Source: Jezberella montanilacus (GTDB lineage Bacteria; Pseudomonadota; Gammaproteobacteria; Burkholderiales; Burkholderiaceae_B). From it: 64,000 bases of DNA. Shown one piece after another: positions 18,286-28,412 of this stretch; position 1 is the stretch's first letter; each line of letters opens with the position of its first letter. The stretch covers positions 62,001 through 126,000 of the forward strand of contig NZ_PVTV01000011.1 in NCBI RefSeq assembly GCF_003003055.1, given 5' to 3'. The position numbers were made by a program, and so were the translations under genes. The notes beneath the pieces are model-generated. The model ran no database searches. It was not told the origin of the DNA and saw only the letters and a program-made list of their open reading frames with translations.

Positions 18286-21200
18286 GTGATAACAGATCGT
18301 TTACCCGGTTATGCAGAGTTGCATTGCGCAAGTTATTTTTCTTTTTTGCGAGGTGCGTCTTCGCCAGAAAGTCTGGTGACGCAAGCAGCTGCACTAGGTT
18401 ATCACGCGCTTGCAATAACCGATGAGTGTTCAATGGCAGGTATTGTACGCGCGCATACTGAAGCGAAAAAGTACGATCTGCCCTTAATCATCGGGACCGA
18501 GCTCAGGTTAAATCGTCGTGAGAATACGTCACAGGTATTTTGCAGGATTATTCTCTTGGCACAAAACCGTGAAGGCTACGGCAACTTGTGTGAATTGATT
18601 ACGTTGGGCAGAAGACGGGCTGAGAAAGGCCATTACTTGCTGTATCCCGAAGATATTGAGGACCTTGCAGATTGTCTGGTGATTCTCGTCCCCTCACTTG
18701 GCCCTAATGAGCACGATCTTGAAGGATCGATGCGCTGGCTTGCTTGTCATTTCAAAAGATACGCATGGGTTGGTTTAACACGCTTACACCACGCACAAGA
18801 GCACGCATACCAAACCCGTATTCAAGAACTTGCCACACACAACGAATTAACTTGTGTCGCTGTTGGTCAAGTTGAAATGCATAAGCGTTCGCGAAAACCT
18901 TTGCATGATGTGTTAGCCGCTGTGCGTCTGCGCAAACCGGTTGCACAGTGCGGCTATGAACTGGCAATGAATGCCGAGCAACACTTGCGGCCTCGAATCC
19001 GACTAGCGAGCTTGTATTTACCGGCGTTAATGCTAGAGACAATTCGTATCGCCGAGCTGTGCAGTTTTTCTCTAGATGAGTTGCGTTATGAGTATCCAGA
19101 AGAAATTGTCCCCATTGGTCAAACTCTTGAATCCTATCTTAAAGAACAAACTTGGCTGGGGGCTACGCGTCGCTATCCAGAGGGCATCCCTGAGATCGTC
19201 GGTTCACAGCTGGTAAAAGAATTAGCGCTGATTAATGAGTTGCGCTATGAAGCTTATTTTTTGACGGTTTATGACTTGATTCTGTTTGCCCGTGAGCGCA
19301 AGATACTCTGCCAGGGGCGTGGCTCAGCTGCAAATTCAGCCGTCTGTTATTGCTTGGGGATTACTGAAGTAAATCCCGCTAATGGCAACGCCCTGTTCGA
19401 GCGATTTATCAGCCGTGAGCGCAATGAGCCACCTGACATTGATGTCGATTTTGAACACCAGCGACGAGAAGAAGTCATTCAGTATCTTTATCAGAAATAT
19501 GGGCGTCACCGTGCCGCCTTGACTGCTGTCGTGACTTCGTACCGCCCGCGCAGTGCTTTGCGCGACACAGGGCGTGCGTTGAATATTGATCCCGATATTA
19601 TCGATAAGGTTGCTAAATCCCACAAGTGGTGGGATGGCAAGACAGGGCTAATCGATCGCTTGGTTGAAGCGGGCTTGGATCGTGAATCTATCGTTACCTC
19701 TCAATGGGCTGAGCTTGCACAAGCCTTATTGGGATTTCCTCGGCACTTGTCGCAACATCCAGGTGGCTTTGTATTAGCAAAAGGTGCTCTGTCTCGTCTG
19801 GTGCCAATCGAAAATGCCGCCATGGCGGATCGCAGCGTTGTGCAGTGGGACAAAGATGATCTGGACGCAGTTGGGTTATTAAAAGTAGATGTGCTGGCGT
19901 TGGGTATGTTGACAGTAATCAGGCGAGCCTTGGCTTGGGTTGCCTGGCGTCGAAAGCTACCTAACTTCACGATGCAAGATATCCAGGATAACGACCCTGC
20001 CACCTTTAGTATGATTTGCCAGGCTGATACTGTCGGGGTATTCCAGATTGAGTCGCGTGCGCAAATGAGTATGTTGCCTCGACTCAAACCGGCCTGCTTC
20101 TATGATCTGGTGATTGAAGTAGCGATTGTCAGACCAGGCCCTATTCAGGGAGGCATGATCCATCCCTATCTGCGACGTCGACAAGGGCTTGAACCCGTCA
20201 CGTATCCCAGCAAAGAGGTTGAGTCAGTGCTGAAGAGAACCTTGGGTGTGCCGATTTTTCAAGAACAAGTCATGAAGATCGCCATGGTTGCAGCGGGCTT
20301 TACGGCTGGTGAAGCTGATGCACTTCGTCGCTCAATGGCGGCCTGGCGACGTAAAGGTGGTGTGGATCAATTTCGGACTCGGCTCATCGATGGTTTGCTT
20401 GCGCGAGGCTACGAAAGCGTTTTTGCAGAAGCGATTTTCAGGCAGATTGAAGGCTTTGGTGAATATGGATTCCCTGAGAGTCATGCGGCCAGTTTTGCCT
20501 GGCTGGCTTATGTCAGTGCCTGGTTGAAATGCCATGAACCTGAAGCCTTTTTAGCAGCGTTACTGAATTCTCAGCCCATGGGATTTTATGCGCCTGCACA
20601 ATTGATTCAAGATGCAAAGCGTCATGGGGTTGAGATTGATCCAGTCGACGTGCAATGTAGTGATTGGGATTGTCAGCTCGTTATCGGCCAACGCAAGCAA
20701 GACCAAGTGATTGTTCGACTAGGATTAAATCAAATATCAGGTTTGAAGCGAGATACAGCGCAGCGAATTGTCGAGGCACGCTCGCGCAGTAACTTTGCAG
20801 ATCTGGCAGATCTGGCTAAACGTGCCGAGCTAGACGCTGCAGATTTGAAAACACTAGCACAAGCCGATGCACTGAAAAGCCTCAGTGGTCATCGTCATCA
20901 AGCATCCTGGGATGCGGCTGCTATTAAGCTTGAACAGGATTTGATGGGTAAAACTAGCATTGTCGAAACCGATGTGGTCTTATTGGAGGAACCCAGCGAA
21001 GCACAGAGTGTTGTTGCCGATTACCGCCATTTAGGCTTTACCTTAGGCCGTCACCCTGTCGCCTTGCTGCGCCCTGCTCTGCAAACGCTCAGATTCGCAA
21101 CCGCTGGGATATTGGCAGACTATCCATCTGGTCGTTTGGCAAGAGCGTGCGGATTAGTAACCGTCAGGCAACGCCCGGGCACTGCTAAGGGGATTATTTT

Positions 21201-21414
21201 TGTCACCCTTGAGGACGAGACGGGGTGTGTCAATATTATCGTGCAGCCTGCGCTCGCCCTTCGCCAAAGACGCGAGCTTTTGCAATCGTCACTACTTGGT
21301 GTCATTGGCGTTTGGCAAAACACCCAGGGGGTCAGACACTTATTAGCAGGACGACTTGAGGATCAAACGGTGTTACTGGGACAACTCAGTACAGCAAGTC
21401 GTAACTTTCATTAA
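18286..21414 (+). CDS. dnaE2: Error-prone DNA polymerase III alpha subunit DnaE2
   Basis: DnaE2 is the translesion polymerase of the ImuA-ImuB-DnaE2 mutasome. I place the start at the GTG at 18286, which has AGGTGA five bases upstream and lies 23 bases after imuB; the frame is open upstream to 18133 inside imuB, but that part does not resemble the family. The product is 1042 residues. It has the PHP-domain start YAELHCASYFSFLRGASSPE, the polymerase acidic motif PPDIDVDFEHQRREEVIQYL near residue 380, and the C-terminal OB-fold region. Many DnaE2 proteins share this length. Confidence 0.95.
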   Translation: MITDRLPGYAELHCASYFSFLRGASSPESLVTQAAALGYHALAITDECSMAGIVRAHTEAKKYDLPLIIGTELRLNRRENTSQVFCRIILLAQNREGYGNLCELITLGRRRAEKGHYLLYPEDIEDLADCLVILVPSLGPNEHDLEGSMRWLACHFKRYAWVGLTRLHHAQEHAYQTRIQELATHNELTCVAVGQVEMHKRSRKPLHDVLAAVRLRKPVAQCGYELAMNAEQHLRPRIRLASLYLPALMLETIRIAELCSFSLDELRYEYPEEIVPIGQTLESYLKEQTWLGATRRYPEGIPEIVGSQLVKELALINELRYEAYFLTVYDLILFARERKILCQGRGSAANSAVCYCLGITEVNPANGNALFERFISRERNEPPDIDVDFEHQRREEVIQYLYQKYGRHRAALTAVVTSYRPRSALRDTGRALNIDPDIIDKVAKSHKWWDGKTGLIDRLVEAGLDRESIVTSQWAELAQALLGFPRHLSQHPGGFVLAKGALSRLVPIENAAMADRSVVQWDKDDLDAVGLLKVDVLALGMLTVIRRALAWVAWRRKLPNFTMQDIQDNDPATFSMICQADTVGVFQIESRAQMSMLPRLKPACFYDLVIEVAIVRPGPIQGGMIHPYLRRRQGLEPVTYPSKEVESVLKRTLGVPIFQEQVMKIAMVAAGFTAGEADALRRSMAAWRRKGGVDQFRTRLIDGLLARGYESVFAEAIFRQIEGFGEYGFPESHAASFAWLAYVSAWLKCHEPEAFLAALLNSQPMGFYAPAQLIQDAKRHGVEIDPVDVQCSDWDCQLVIGQRKQDQVIVRLGLNQISGLKRDTAQRIVEARSRSNFADLADLAKRAELDAADLKTLAQADALKSLSGHRHQASWDAAAIKLEQDLMGKTSIVETDVVLLEEPSEAQSVVADYRHLGFTLGRHPVALLRPALQTLRFATAGILADYPSGRLARACGLVTVRQRPGTAKGIIFVTLEDETGCVNIIVQPALALRQRRELLQSSLLGVIGVWQNTQGVRHLLAGRLEDQTVLLGQLSTASRNFH

Positions 21415-21468
21415 TAACTAGCCACAATCCGAGCCGACCATCCATGCTAGGTCATCCACAGAGCCATT

Positions 21469-21474
21469 TATAAT
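21469..21474 (+). promoter_or_regulatory. Candidate -10 element for the yqeY-like gene
   Basis: A perfect TATAAT lies 39 bases before the start codon at 21513, in the 98-base gap after dnaE2. No convincing -35 is visible. An AAGG Shine-Dalgarno precedes the start. Confidence 0.4.
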
Positions 21475-21512
21475 GCGAATTAAGCATAATTCTTTACATC
21501 ACAAGGTCACTC

Positions 21513-21968
21513 ATGTCAGAACTTAAAACACGTCTCGCTGATTCCGTTAAAGACGCCATGCGTGCAAAAGCCAGTGAGCGTCTCGGTACGCTTCGCTTGT
21601 TACAAGCAGCGATCAAACAGAAAGAAATCGACGAACGCAAAGATCTGACCGACGCAGAAATCACCACCATCATCGAGAAACAGATCAAACAACGTCGTGA
21701 GTCGATCGCCGCGTTTACGCAAGCAGGCAGAACTGAAACGGCTGCGCAAGAGACAGCTGAAATGGTTGTTTTGCAAGAGTTCTTACCGCAAGCTGCAACT
21801 GAGGAAGAAGTCGCAGCTGCCATTGATCAGGCTTTCGTACAGGTCCAAGCTGAGGGCGTAACAGGACCCGCTGCCATGGGAAAAGTCATGGCAATTTTGA
21901 AGCAAGCGTTGGCTGGGCGTGCCGACATGTCAGCCCTGTCTGGTCAAGTCAAGGCACGACTCGGTTAA
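21513..21968 (+). CDS. GatB/YqeY domain protein
   Basis: This 151-residue helical protein belongs to the YqeY family, related to the tRNA-binding C-terminal domain of the GatB amidotransferase subunit. Visible features are the N-terminal KTRLADSVKDAMRAKASERLGTLRLLQAAIKQKEID and the C-terminal segment GPAAMGKVMAILKQALAGRADMSALSGQVKARL typical of the family tail. Its biochemical role is not known. In many genomes it sits between rpsU and dnaG; here it stands alone between dnaE2 and a convergent thioesterase gene. Confidence 0.9.
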   Translation: MSELKTRLADSVKDAMRAKASERLGTLRLLQAAIKQKEIDERKDLTDAEITTIIEKQIKQRRESIAAFTQAGRTETAAQETAEMVVLQEFLPQAATEEEVAAAIDQAFVQVQAEGVTGPAAMGKVMAILKQALAGRADMSALSGQVKARLG

Positions 21969-22001
21969 GCCAAACTTACTTAGTAAGCTGGTTTACCGCG
22001 A

Positions 22002-22427
22002 CTACTTGCTAACCTTGATAATTTTGAACGCACCCGACGCAGTGGCAACGACTTTGCCACTATCGTCACGTGCGACTGCTTCACAAAAGGCAATAGAACC
22101 GCCGCGACGCACACAACGCGCCTCGACCGTCATATCACCATCGCCTGGCTCAATAAAATTAGTCGACATACTGATGGTAGCCATGCCATACCCCACCGGG
22201 TCAATTGACCGTGCTGCGGCACTCAGCGTGAAATCAAACACGCTTAGAATAGCGCCGCCATGTATTTGCTGACGACTATTGTGCAGGCTCTCTTTGATTG
22301 GTAAGCGTGTGATCGCCGTATCGTTTTCACACAGTACGGGGATGACACCAAGCATCTCAAGATATGGGATATCAAACCCGAAATAAGAGACGTGGCCAGG
22401 TTTAGCTAAATTGGTTTGATTCTTCAT
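22002..22427 (-). CDS. PaaI-type hotdog thioesterase
   Basis: This is a 141-residue hotdog-fold protein of the PaaI/YdiI group, which usually hydrolyses acyl-CoA thioesters. The family signature is SRQQIHGGAILSVFDFTLSAAARS near residues 51-74, with the HGGA turn, and the later strand pattern MTVEARCVRRGGSIAFCEAVA. Its start overlaps the stop of the upstream dehydrogenase gene by ATGA, so the two are probably translated together. A common substrate pathway is plausible but not shown. Confidence 0.82.
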   Translation of the reverse strand: MKNQTNLAKPGHVSYFGFDIPYLEMLGVIPVLCENDTAITRLPIKESLHNSRQQIHGGAILSVFDFTLSAAARSIDPVGYGMATISMSTNFIEPGDGDMTVEARCVRRGGSIAFCEAVARDDSGKVVATASGAFKIIKVSK

Positions 22428-23521
22428 TTTATTAGCTTGCTAATCGCTTCACCCATATCGGTCGTGTTTGATTTGCCACCTAAATCAGGGGTGTGTGGCC
22501 CTTGAATCAAGACAGTCTCAATGGCCTTAACGATCGCATTGTGCGCATCGAGATATGGCTTTTGCTCGGCTTCTGGCAAGCCTAATCCCAAATATTCAAG
22601 CATCAAGGCACCTGACCAGATCATGGCAACCGGATTTGCAATCTTCTTGCCATAGATGTCGGGGGCTGAGCCGTGAACAGGTTCAAACAACGAGGGAAAT
22701 TTGCGGTCGGGATTCAGGTTGGCAGATGGCGCCAAACCGATCGTGCCGGTACAAGCTGGGCCCAGATCCGACAAGATATCGCCAAACAGATTTGAGGCAA
22801 CGACCACATCAAAGCGATCAGGTTGCAAAACAAAACGAGCAGACAAGATATCAATGTGCTGCTTGTCTGTACTAATTTGTGGATACTGTTTGCCCATCTC
22901 GGCTGCACGTTCATCCCAATACGGCATGCTGATTGCGATACCGTTAGATTTGGTTGCAATCGTGACGTGTTTACGTGCGCGCCGGGTTGCCAATTCAAAA
23001 GCAAATTTCAACACACGATCAACACCGGTGCGGGTGAAGATGGATTCTTGTAAAACGATCTCGCGATCGGTACCTTCGAACATTTTGCCACCAACCGCTG
23101 AATATTCACCTTCAGTGTTTTCTCGAACAACAAAGAAATCAATATCGCCAGGCTTACGATTAGCAAGCGGGCAAGGTACGCCTTCAAACAACCTCACGGG
23201 CCGCAAGTTGATGTACTGGTCAAATTCACGTCGAAATTTAAGCAAAGAGCCATAGAGTGACACGTGATCTGGCACGATATCTGGCATACCTACCGCGCCA
23301 AAATAAATCGCATCGCAGGCCGACAGATGTGTCTTCCAGTCATCCGGCATCATTTTGCCAGTCTGGGTGTAGTAGTCGCATGATGCCCAATCAAAATGTT
23401 TGAATTCAAGATTGAGACCAAATTTAGCTGCGGCGACATCCAGGACACGCAGTCCCTCTGGCATGACTTCTTTACCAATACCATCACCAGCTAAGACTGC
23501 AATACGAAATGGGCGACTCAT
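22424..23521 (-). CDS. Tartrate/D-malate dehydrogenase (isopropylmalate dehydrogenase family)
   Basis: This is an NAD- and metal-dependent beta-decarboxylating dehydrogenase. I start at the ATG at 23521 (MSRPFRIAVLAGDGIGKEV), which has AGGAGA upstream; an extension to 23611 lacks family similarity. The 365-residue protein has the substrate arginine region LLKFRREFDQYINLRPVRLFEGVPCPL, the DmlA/TtuC-like FFVVRENTEGEYSAVGG, and metal ligands in ASNLFGDILSDLGPACTGTIGLAPSANL. The sequence fits tartrate or D-malate dehydrogenase better than LeuB. The gene overlaps the PaaI thioesterase gene downstream. Confidence 0.85.
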   Translation of the reverse strand: MSRPFRIAVLAGDGIGKEVMPEGLRVLDVAAAKFGLNLEFKHFDWASCDYYTQTGKMMPDDWKTHLSACDAIYFGAVGMPDIVPDHVSLYGSLLKFRREFDQYINLRPVRLFEGVPCPLANRKPGDIDFFVVRENTEGEYSAVGGKMFEGTDREIVLQESIFTRTGVDRVLKFAFELATRRARKHVTIATKSNGIAISMPYWDERAAEMGKQYPQISTDKQHIDILSARFVLQPDRFDVVVASNLFGDILSDLGPACTGTIGLAPSANLNPDRKFPSLFEPVHGSAPDIYGKKIANPVAMIWSGALMLEYLGLGLPEAEQKPYLDAHNAIVKAIETVLIQGPHTPDLGGKSNTTDMGEAISKLIK

Positions 23522-23607
23522 GGACAACTCTCCTGTGGTTTTTGTGATTATTTTCGATCTTAACCCTATCGAGCGGGTGTTATGTGGTTGTTTAGCGATT
23601 TCCAAAT

Positions 23608-24444
23608 TCAAGACGAACCGAACTCCCGTGACAACTCCGCTGCCCGATGATCCGCTGCAGCCATTGCCTCTTGCACAATCGAAGAAAAATCACGCTTAAC
23701 GAAAACATCCAGTGCCGCGGCGGTGGTACCGCCTTTGGAGGTGACACGTTCGCGTAAGGTGCCAGGATTTTCGGGTGACTCGGCAGCCAGTTTCGTAGCA
23801 CCAGCTAAAGTAGCCAACGCTAAGGTTCTGGATTGATCATGACTAAGCCCTAACTTTTGGCCTCCCGCAATCAATGCCTCAATAAACAAAAACACATAGG
23901 CTGGTCCGCTACCTGACAGTGCGGTGACTGCATCAATCGACGCGTCACCGTCAACCCAGACGACCTGGCCGACTGAAGATAGCAAATGAGTGGCCGTGTT
24001 ACGGTCATGCTCGCTGAGTTGCTTCGGTGCAGCCATGCCTGTAACCCCCGCAGCAACTAAAGCCGGGGTATTGGGCATGCAACGCACCACGCGGTGATGA
24101 GGGACACCTTCATTAGCCAACCAGGTTGACAGTGACGTGATTGAGATGCCCGCAGCAATGCTGATAACAAGAGTTTCCTGGCGCAGATATGCACCAGTTG
24201 TCTGAACTACTTCGCGCATTTGCTGAGGCTTGACAGCAAACATCCATACATCGAAACCAGACAATGTTGCATCGGCTGACACAAGAGTCTTTACGCCCCT
24301 CGCCTGCCATTTTTGCCTCAACGACTCGTCAATCTCAATCACCATTAAATGCGCTGGCGGACATCCTTGCGCAAGGAGACCTGAGGCCAACGCATTAGCC
24401 ATATTGCCGCCACCAATCATCGCAACTTTAGGAAATGTCGACAT
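23608..24444 (-). CDS. proC: Pyrroline-5-carboxylate reductase
   Basis: ProC reduces pyrroline-5-carboxylate to proline with NADPH. The 278-residue protein has the Rossmann start VAMIGGGNMANALASGLLAQG, the middle motif MPNTPALVAAGVTGMAAPK, and the C-terminal active-site region DAVTALSGSGPAYVFLFIEALI followed by PGTLRERVTSKGGTTAAALDVF. It is a complete, usual-length member. It lies 6 bases after ubiA and 86 bases before the dehydrogenase start. Confidence 0.96.
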   Translation of the reverse strand: MSTFPKVAMIGGGNMANALASGLLAQGCPPAHLMVIEIDESLRQKWQARGVKTLVSADATLSGFDVWMFAVKPQQMREVVQTTGAYLRQETLVISIAAGISITSLSTWLANEGVPHHRVVRCMPNTPALVAAGVTGMAAPKQLSEHDRNTATHLLSSVGQVVWVDGDASIDAVTALSGSGPAYVFLFIEALIAGGQKLGLSHDQSRTLALATLAGATKLAAESPENPGTLRERVTSKGGTTAAALDVFVKRDFSSIVQEAMAAADHRAAELSREFGSS

Positions 24445-24450
24445 ATCTTC

Positions 24451-25329
24451 TCAAATGAGTTTAGGGAGTAAAACAGTTTGACCAAAGATGCCAGTAAAAA
24501 CGGCAAAACCAAACCAGGTATTGTGTAAGAATGCTTTAAAACACGCCTCACGTTCTCGCTGATGAATCCAAGTCAAGTGCAAGATAGCGATACAGGCAGC
24601 TGCAAACAATCCCAGCCAGTAAGGCCATGCATAGTTCAGTAAATAACCACAATAAGCAAGCAAAACTAAGGTAATCAAATAGGATAGCGCAACCATGACG
24701 ATATCCCATTGGCCAAACGTAATAGCCGAAGTCTTCAGGCCCAATCTAAGATCATCGTCGCGATCAACCATTGCATACTCAGTGTCATAGGCAATTGCCC
24801 AGAACACGTTAGCCAACAACATCAGCCATGCTACGGCTGGCACGCTGTCTGTCAGCGCCGCAAACCCCATTGGGATCCCGAACCCAAACGCGATCCCGAG
24901 ATAGGCCTGAGGGATAGCAAAAAATCGCTTAAATAATGGATACGTACCCGCCACCAACACCGCCACAACGGACAGTTGAAGGGTTAATAAATTAAGTGGC
25001 AAAGTCAGTAAAAAGGCTGTGATCGCTAAGACGATCGCGACCAGCAGCGCCTCGCGTGGCTGGATCAAACCGCTCGTGAGCACCCTGCTCTCTGTCCGTT
25101 TCACGTGCTTGTCAACATCACGATCAAAATAGTCATTGATTGCGCAACCAGCTGATCTCATCAGTGCGGTACCAAGGAAAAAAATCACAAAAATGCTTAG
25201 AGGTGGCAAGCCGTCGGCACCAATAAATAATGCCCAAAGCGTTGGCCACAGCAGTAGCAAAATGCCAATAGGCTTATCCAAGCGCACTAGCTTGGCATAA
25301 AGCAACAACTTATTCGAAACCCAACTCAT
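24451..25329 (-). CDS. ubiA: 4-hydroxybenzoate octaprenyltransferase
   Basis: UbiA prenylates 4-hydroxybenzoate in ubiquinone synthesis at the inner membrane. The 292-residue protein has eight or nine hydrophobic helices and both aspartate-rich motifs: [24 protein letters not shown] near residues 60-83 and [24 protein letters not shown] near 179-202. I start at the ATG at 25329 (MSWVSNK); a TTG one codon upstream also fits. Position beside oxyR and recG is usual for betaproteobacteria. Confidence 0.96.
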   Translation of the reverse strand: MSWVSNKLLLYAKLVRLDKPIGILLLLWPTLWALFIGADGLPPLSIFVIFFLGTALMRSAGCAINDYFDRDVDKHVKRTESRVLTSGLIQPREALLVAIVLAITAFLLTLPLNLLTLQLSVVAVLVAGTYPLFKRFFAIPQAYLGIAFGFGIPMGFAALTDSVPAVAWLMLLANVFWAIAYDTEYAMVDRDDDLRLGLKTSAITFGQWDIVMVALSYLITLVLLAYCGYLLNYAWPYWLGLFAAACIAILHLTWIHQREREACFKAFLHNTWFGFAVFTGIFGQTVLLPKLI

Positions 25330-25333
25330 CAAA

Positions 25334-26278
25334 TTAAACCTGTATTGGTAAATCGGACAGCATTTTCACGCCCTCTAGACCGCACTCAAAAATGGCTTTA
25401 ACCAGCGACTCAATCGCAGCGACACGCGGAAAGCTCTTGCGCCAAACCATCACGACTCTTCTGTCGGGGACGGGCCGCTCAAAACTTACATACTTCATGA
25501 ATTTACTGTTTTTATCATTGCCTAATATTGACGTGCTTGGCATCACTGTGATGCCGACGCCCGCTGCGACCATATGGCGAATGGTTTCAAGCGATGAGCC
25601 TTCAAAGGTTTTTTGTATCCCTTCACTAGCGGCCGAGAATCTGGATAACTCTGGGCATACCTCAAGCACCTGATCTCTAAAACAATGCCCATTACCAAGT
25701 AACAACATGGTTTGCTGTTTAAGATCACTTGCCGGGACCGCTCGGCGACCCGCCCATGGATGACTCGAAGGGACAGCCACCATAAATGGTTCGTCGTAAA
25801 GAGGTTGAATAGCGAGGCCGCTCTCAGGCAGGGGCAACGCCATGATGGCACAGTCGATTTCACCAAGTCTTAACAGCTCGATCAATCTGACCGTAAAGTT
25901 CTCTTGCAAGATCAAAGGCATTTGAGGGGTTTGCTCGATTTGCCTCGGTACGAGTTTAGGTAATAAATAAGGGCCAATTGTGTGAATCACACCTACTCGC
26001 AAAGCACCGGCTAAGGGATCATGGCCCAACCGGGCAATTTCTTTGAAGTTAACGCTTTCTTCAAGCACTTTTTGAGCTTGATCGACGAGCTGTTGACCAA
26101 TATTGGTGACACCAATTTCGGATCCTCCTCGTTCAAAAATCGTGACCCCTAGCTCATCTTCAAGCTTTTTGATTGCAACCGAGAGTGTTGGCTGACTCAC
26201 GAAGCAGGCTTCAGCGGCTCGGCCAAAATGTCTTTCACGCGCAACGGCGACAATGTACTTGAGTTCAGTTAGGGTCAT
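25334..26278 (-). CDS. oxyR: Hydrogen-peroxide-sensing regulator OxyR
   Basis: OxyR is a LysR-family activator that switches by forming a disulfide between two cysteines. The 314-residue protein has the N-terminal helix-turn-helix [31 protein letters not shown] and, in the sensor domain, [16 protein letters not shown] with Cys199 and Cys208 at the same numbering as the E. coli protein. This makes it OxyR rather than a generic LysR regulator. Its targets are not next to it here: recG lies upstream and ubiA downstream on the same strand. Confidence 0.95.
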   Translation of the reverse strand: MTLTELKYIVAVARERHFGRAAEACFVSQPTLSVAIKKLEDELGVTIFERGGSEIGVTNIGQQLVDQAQKVLEESVNFKEIARLGHDPLAGALRVGVIHTIGPYLLPKLVPRQIEQTPQMPLILQENFTVRLIELLRLGEIDCAIMALPLPESGLAIQPLYDEPFMVAVPSSHPWAGRRAVPASDLKQQTMLLLGNGHCFRDQVLEVCPELSRFSAASEGIQKTFEGSSLETIRHMVAAGVGITVMPSTSILGNDKNSKFMKYVSFERPVPDRRVVMVWRKSFPRVAAIESLVKAIFECGLEGVKMLSDLPIQV

Positions 26279-26299
26279 GTAGCGGCCTCTTGTATTGCA

Positions 26300-28390
26300 C
26301 TAACTTCGTAAAAAATCTTCACGACCACGCATCCAACGATGCAGATGCTGCTCGACGACTTGAGGGGAGGTCTTTCTGAGCTCTTGGGCAACGTCGCGAG
26401 CGACGCTAACCAAACCGCCATCTTCAGCTAAATCAGCAAACCTGAGTAAGGCAACACCAGACTGCCTTGCGCCCAGTAACTCACCTGGACCACGCAAATC
26501 GAGATCCCGTTGGGCAATTTCAAAGCCATCTTGACTTTCAAACATGGCGCGAAGCCTTGAACGTGCCAACTCAGATAACGGCGCCTGATAGAGCAAGACA
26601 CAAACCGATTTGCTCTGCCCTCGACCTACTCGACCGCGAAGCTGATGCAATTGAGCTAAACCAAAGCGTTCGGCGTGTTCTATCACCATCAATGACGCAG
26701 TCGGTACGTCAACCCCCACTTCAATCACTGTCGTGGCAACGAGCACCTGAATCACGCCATCACGAAAATCTCTCATGACCGCGGCTTTCTCAGCAGACGA
26801 CAAGCGGCCATGAACCAAGCCAACCGTAATACCAGTTAAAGCTTCTGAGAGGCTCGCCTGGGTGTCAACAGCGGTTTCAAGCTCAAGCGTCTCGCTCTCT
26901 TCGATCAAGGGGCAGACCCAGTAAGTCTGCTGACCACTTGTCGCAGCGTTAGCTATGTGCTGGATGACTTCATCACGCCTCGCGGCCGACAGCAATTTAG
27001 TCACGATAGGACTGCGACCTGGCGGCAAACCAATAATCGACGAAACCTCTAGGTCAGCGAAAAAAGTCATCGCGAGTGTTCGGGGAATAGGTGTCGCACT
27101 CATGGCAAGTTGATGAGGCACCAGATCAAGCTGATCTTTGGTCAGCCCTTCGCCTTTTCGTGACAACAGCAATCGTTGATTAACACCAAAGCGGTGCTGC
27201 TCGTCGACAATCGCCAAACCAAGATTTTCAAATTCAACCGTTTCTTGAATCAGCGCTTGCGTGCCCACAATCAGGCGCGCCTCGCCAGATTGGATTCTAA
27301 GCGTCGCCTCTCGCTTTGCCTTAGGGCTCAGACTACCTGTGAGCCAACAAATCGATACGCCCAGTGGTTCGCACCAAACTTTCATTTTTTGAAAGTGCTG
27401 CTCTGCCAAGATCTCTGTCGGCGCCATCACAGCGACCTGCACGCCGTTTTCTATAGCTTGCAAAGCAGCCATCGTGGCGACGATAGTTTTTCCGCTGCCA
27501 ACGTCGCCTTGAAGCAATCGATACATTGGGTAGGTTTTACCTAAATCCTCAGAGATCTCAGCAATGACCGTATTCTGGGATTGCGTGAGTTCGAAGGGCA
27601 AGCTCTGTTTGAGTTTCTGTGTCAGTGACTGAGTCGATTCAAACAACTTGGGTAATGAGGGCGCTCGTTTACTGCGTCTGGCGTCGCGAGCCGCCGCAAG
27701 CGAAAGTTGCTGCGCCAAGAGTTCATCAAACTTCACCCTCATCCAAGCGGGATGAGTATGCTCAAGCAAAGCAGTCTCATCGTCATCTGGTTTGGGTGAA
27801 TGCAGGACTGCAATCGCTTCTGCAAAGGGCATTAATTGCAAACGGGTAACTAAGTCATTGGGCAAAGTATCCGCAATATTCACTTGCGACAGTGCCTGAG
27901 TAATCGTCTTGCGTATCGTTGGTTGCGTCAAGCCTTCAGTTGAAGGATAGACAGGGGTTAAGACCGCGGGCAATGGACTACCTACGACTGTAAGACGCGG
28001 GTGAATGATCTCAAGGCCGTGATAACCGGCACGCACTTCACCCCGTATTCGCCAGCGTTTGCCTGGTTGCATTTGTTGATGCTGACTGGGATAAAACGTG
28101 AGCCAACGCAGGTTCAATGTGCCCGTGTCGTCTTCAACCACGGCAGTAAGCTGTCGGCGTGGTTTGAGCATGACATCAGAACGCACGACTGAGATCTCAA
28201 TCTGAGCATTCATATTTGGGCGCAAGTCGGCAATAGACGAAATCCTCGTTTCATCCTCATACCGGAGCGGCAGGTGCAAAACAAAATCCTCGGGCGTTCT
28301 CAGTCCGAGTTTTTCAAACTTCTGTGCCGTCAGTGAGCCACCTGATACGATCGTTTTTTTCGACTTTGAGGCGGCTGTACGGGTCACCAT
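26300..28390 (-). CDS. recG: ATP-dependent DNA helicase RecG
   Basis: RecG remodels stalled forks and Holliday junctions. The protein has the N-terminal wedge domain (LHLPLRYEDETRIS, OB fold), Walker A GDVGSGKTIVA near residue 295, the DExH-type box VDEQHRFGVNQR near 393, and the helicase C-domain VIEVGVDVPTASLMVIEHAERFGLAQLHQLRGRVGRG. I chose the ATG at 28390 (696 residues); a TTG at 28423 would overlap the ridA end by 11 bases. No clear Shine-Dalgarno decides between them. Confidence 0.95.
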   Translation of the reverse strand: MVTRTAASKSKKTIVSGGSLTAQKFEKLGLRTPEDFVLHLPLRYEDETRISSIADLRPNMNAQIEISVVRSDVMLKPRRQLTAVVEDDTGTLNLRWLTFYPSQHQQMQPGKRWRIRGEVRAGYHGLEIIHPRLTVVGSPLPAVLTPVYPSTEGLTQPTIRKTITQALSQVNIADTLPNDLVTRLQLMPFAEAIAVLHSPKPDDDETALLEHTHPAWMRVKFDELLAQQLSLAAARDARRSKRAPSLPKLFESTQSLTQKLKQSLPFELTQSQNTVIAEISEDLGKTYPMYRLLQGDVGSGKTIVATMAALQAIENGVQVAVMAPTEILAEQHFQKMKVWCEPLGVSICWLTGSLSPKAKREATLRIQSGEARLIVGTQALIQETVEFENLGLAIVDEQHRFGVNQRLLLSRKGEGLTKDQLDLVPHQLAMSATPIPRTLAMTFFADLEVSSIIGLPPGRSPIVTKLLSAARRDEVIQHIANAATSGQQTYWVCPLIEESETLELETAVDTQASLSEALTGITVGLVHGRLSSAEKAAVMRDFRDGVIQVLVATTVIEVGVDVPTASLMVIEHAERFGLAQLHQLRGRVGRGQSKSVCVLLYQAPLSELARSRLRAMFESQDGFEIAQRDLDLRGPGELLGARQSGVALLRFADLAEDGGLVSVARDVAQELRKTSPQVVEQHLHRWMRGREDFLRS

Positions 28391-28412
28391 GACAGGATTT
28401 GAGTTTAAGGAT

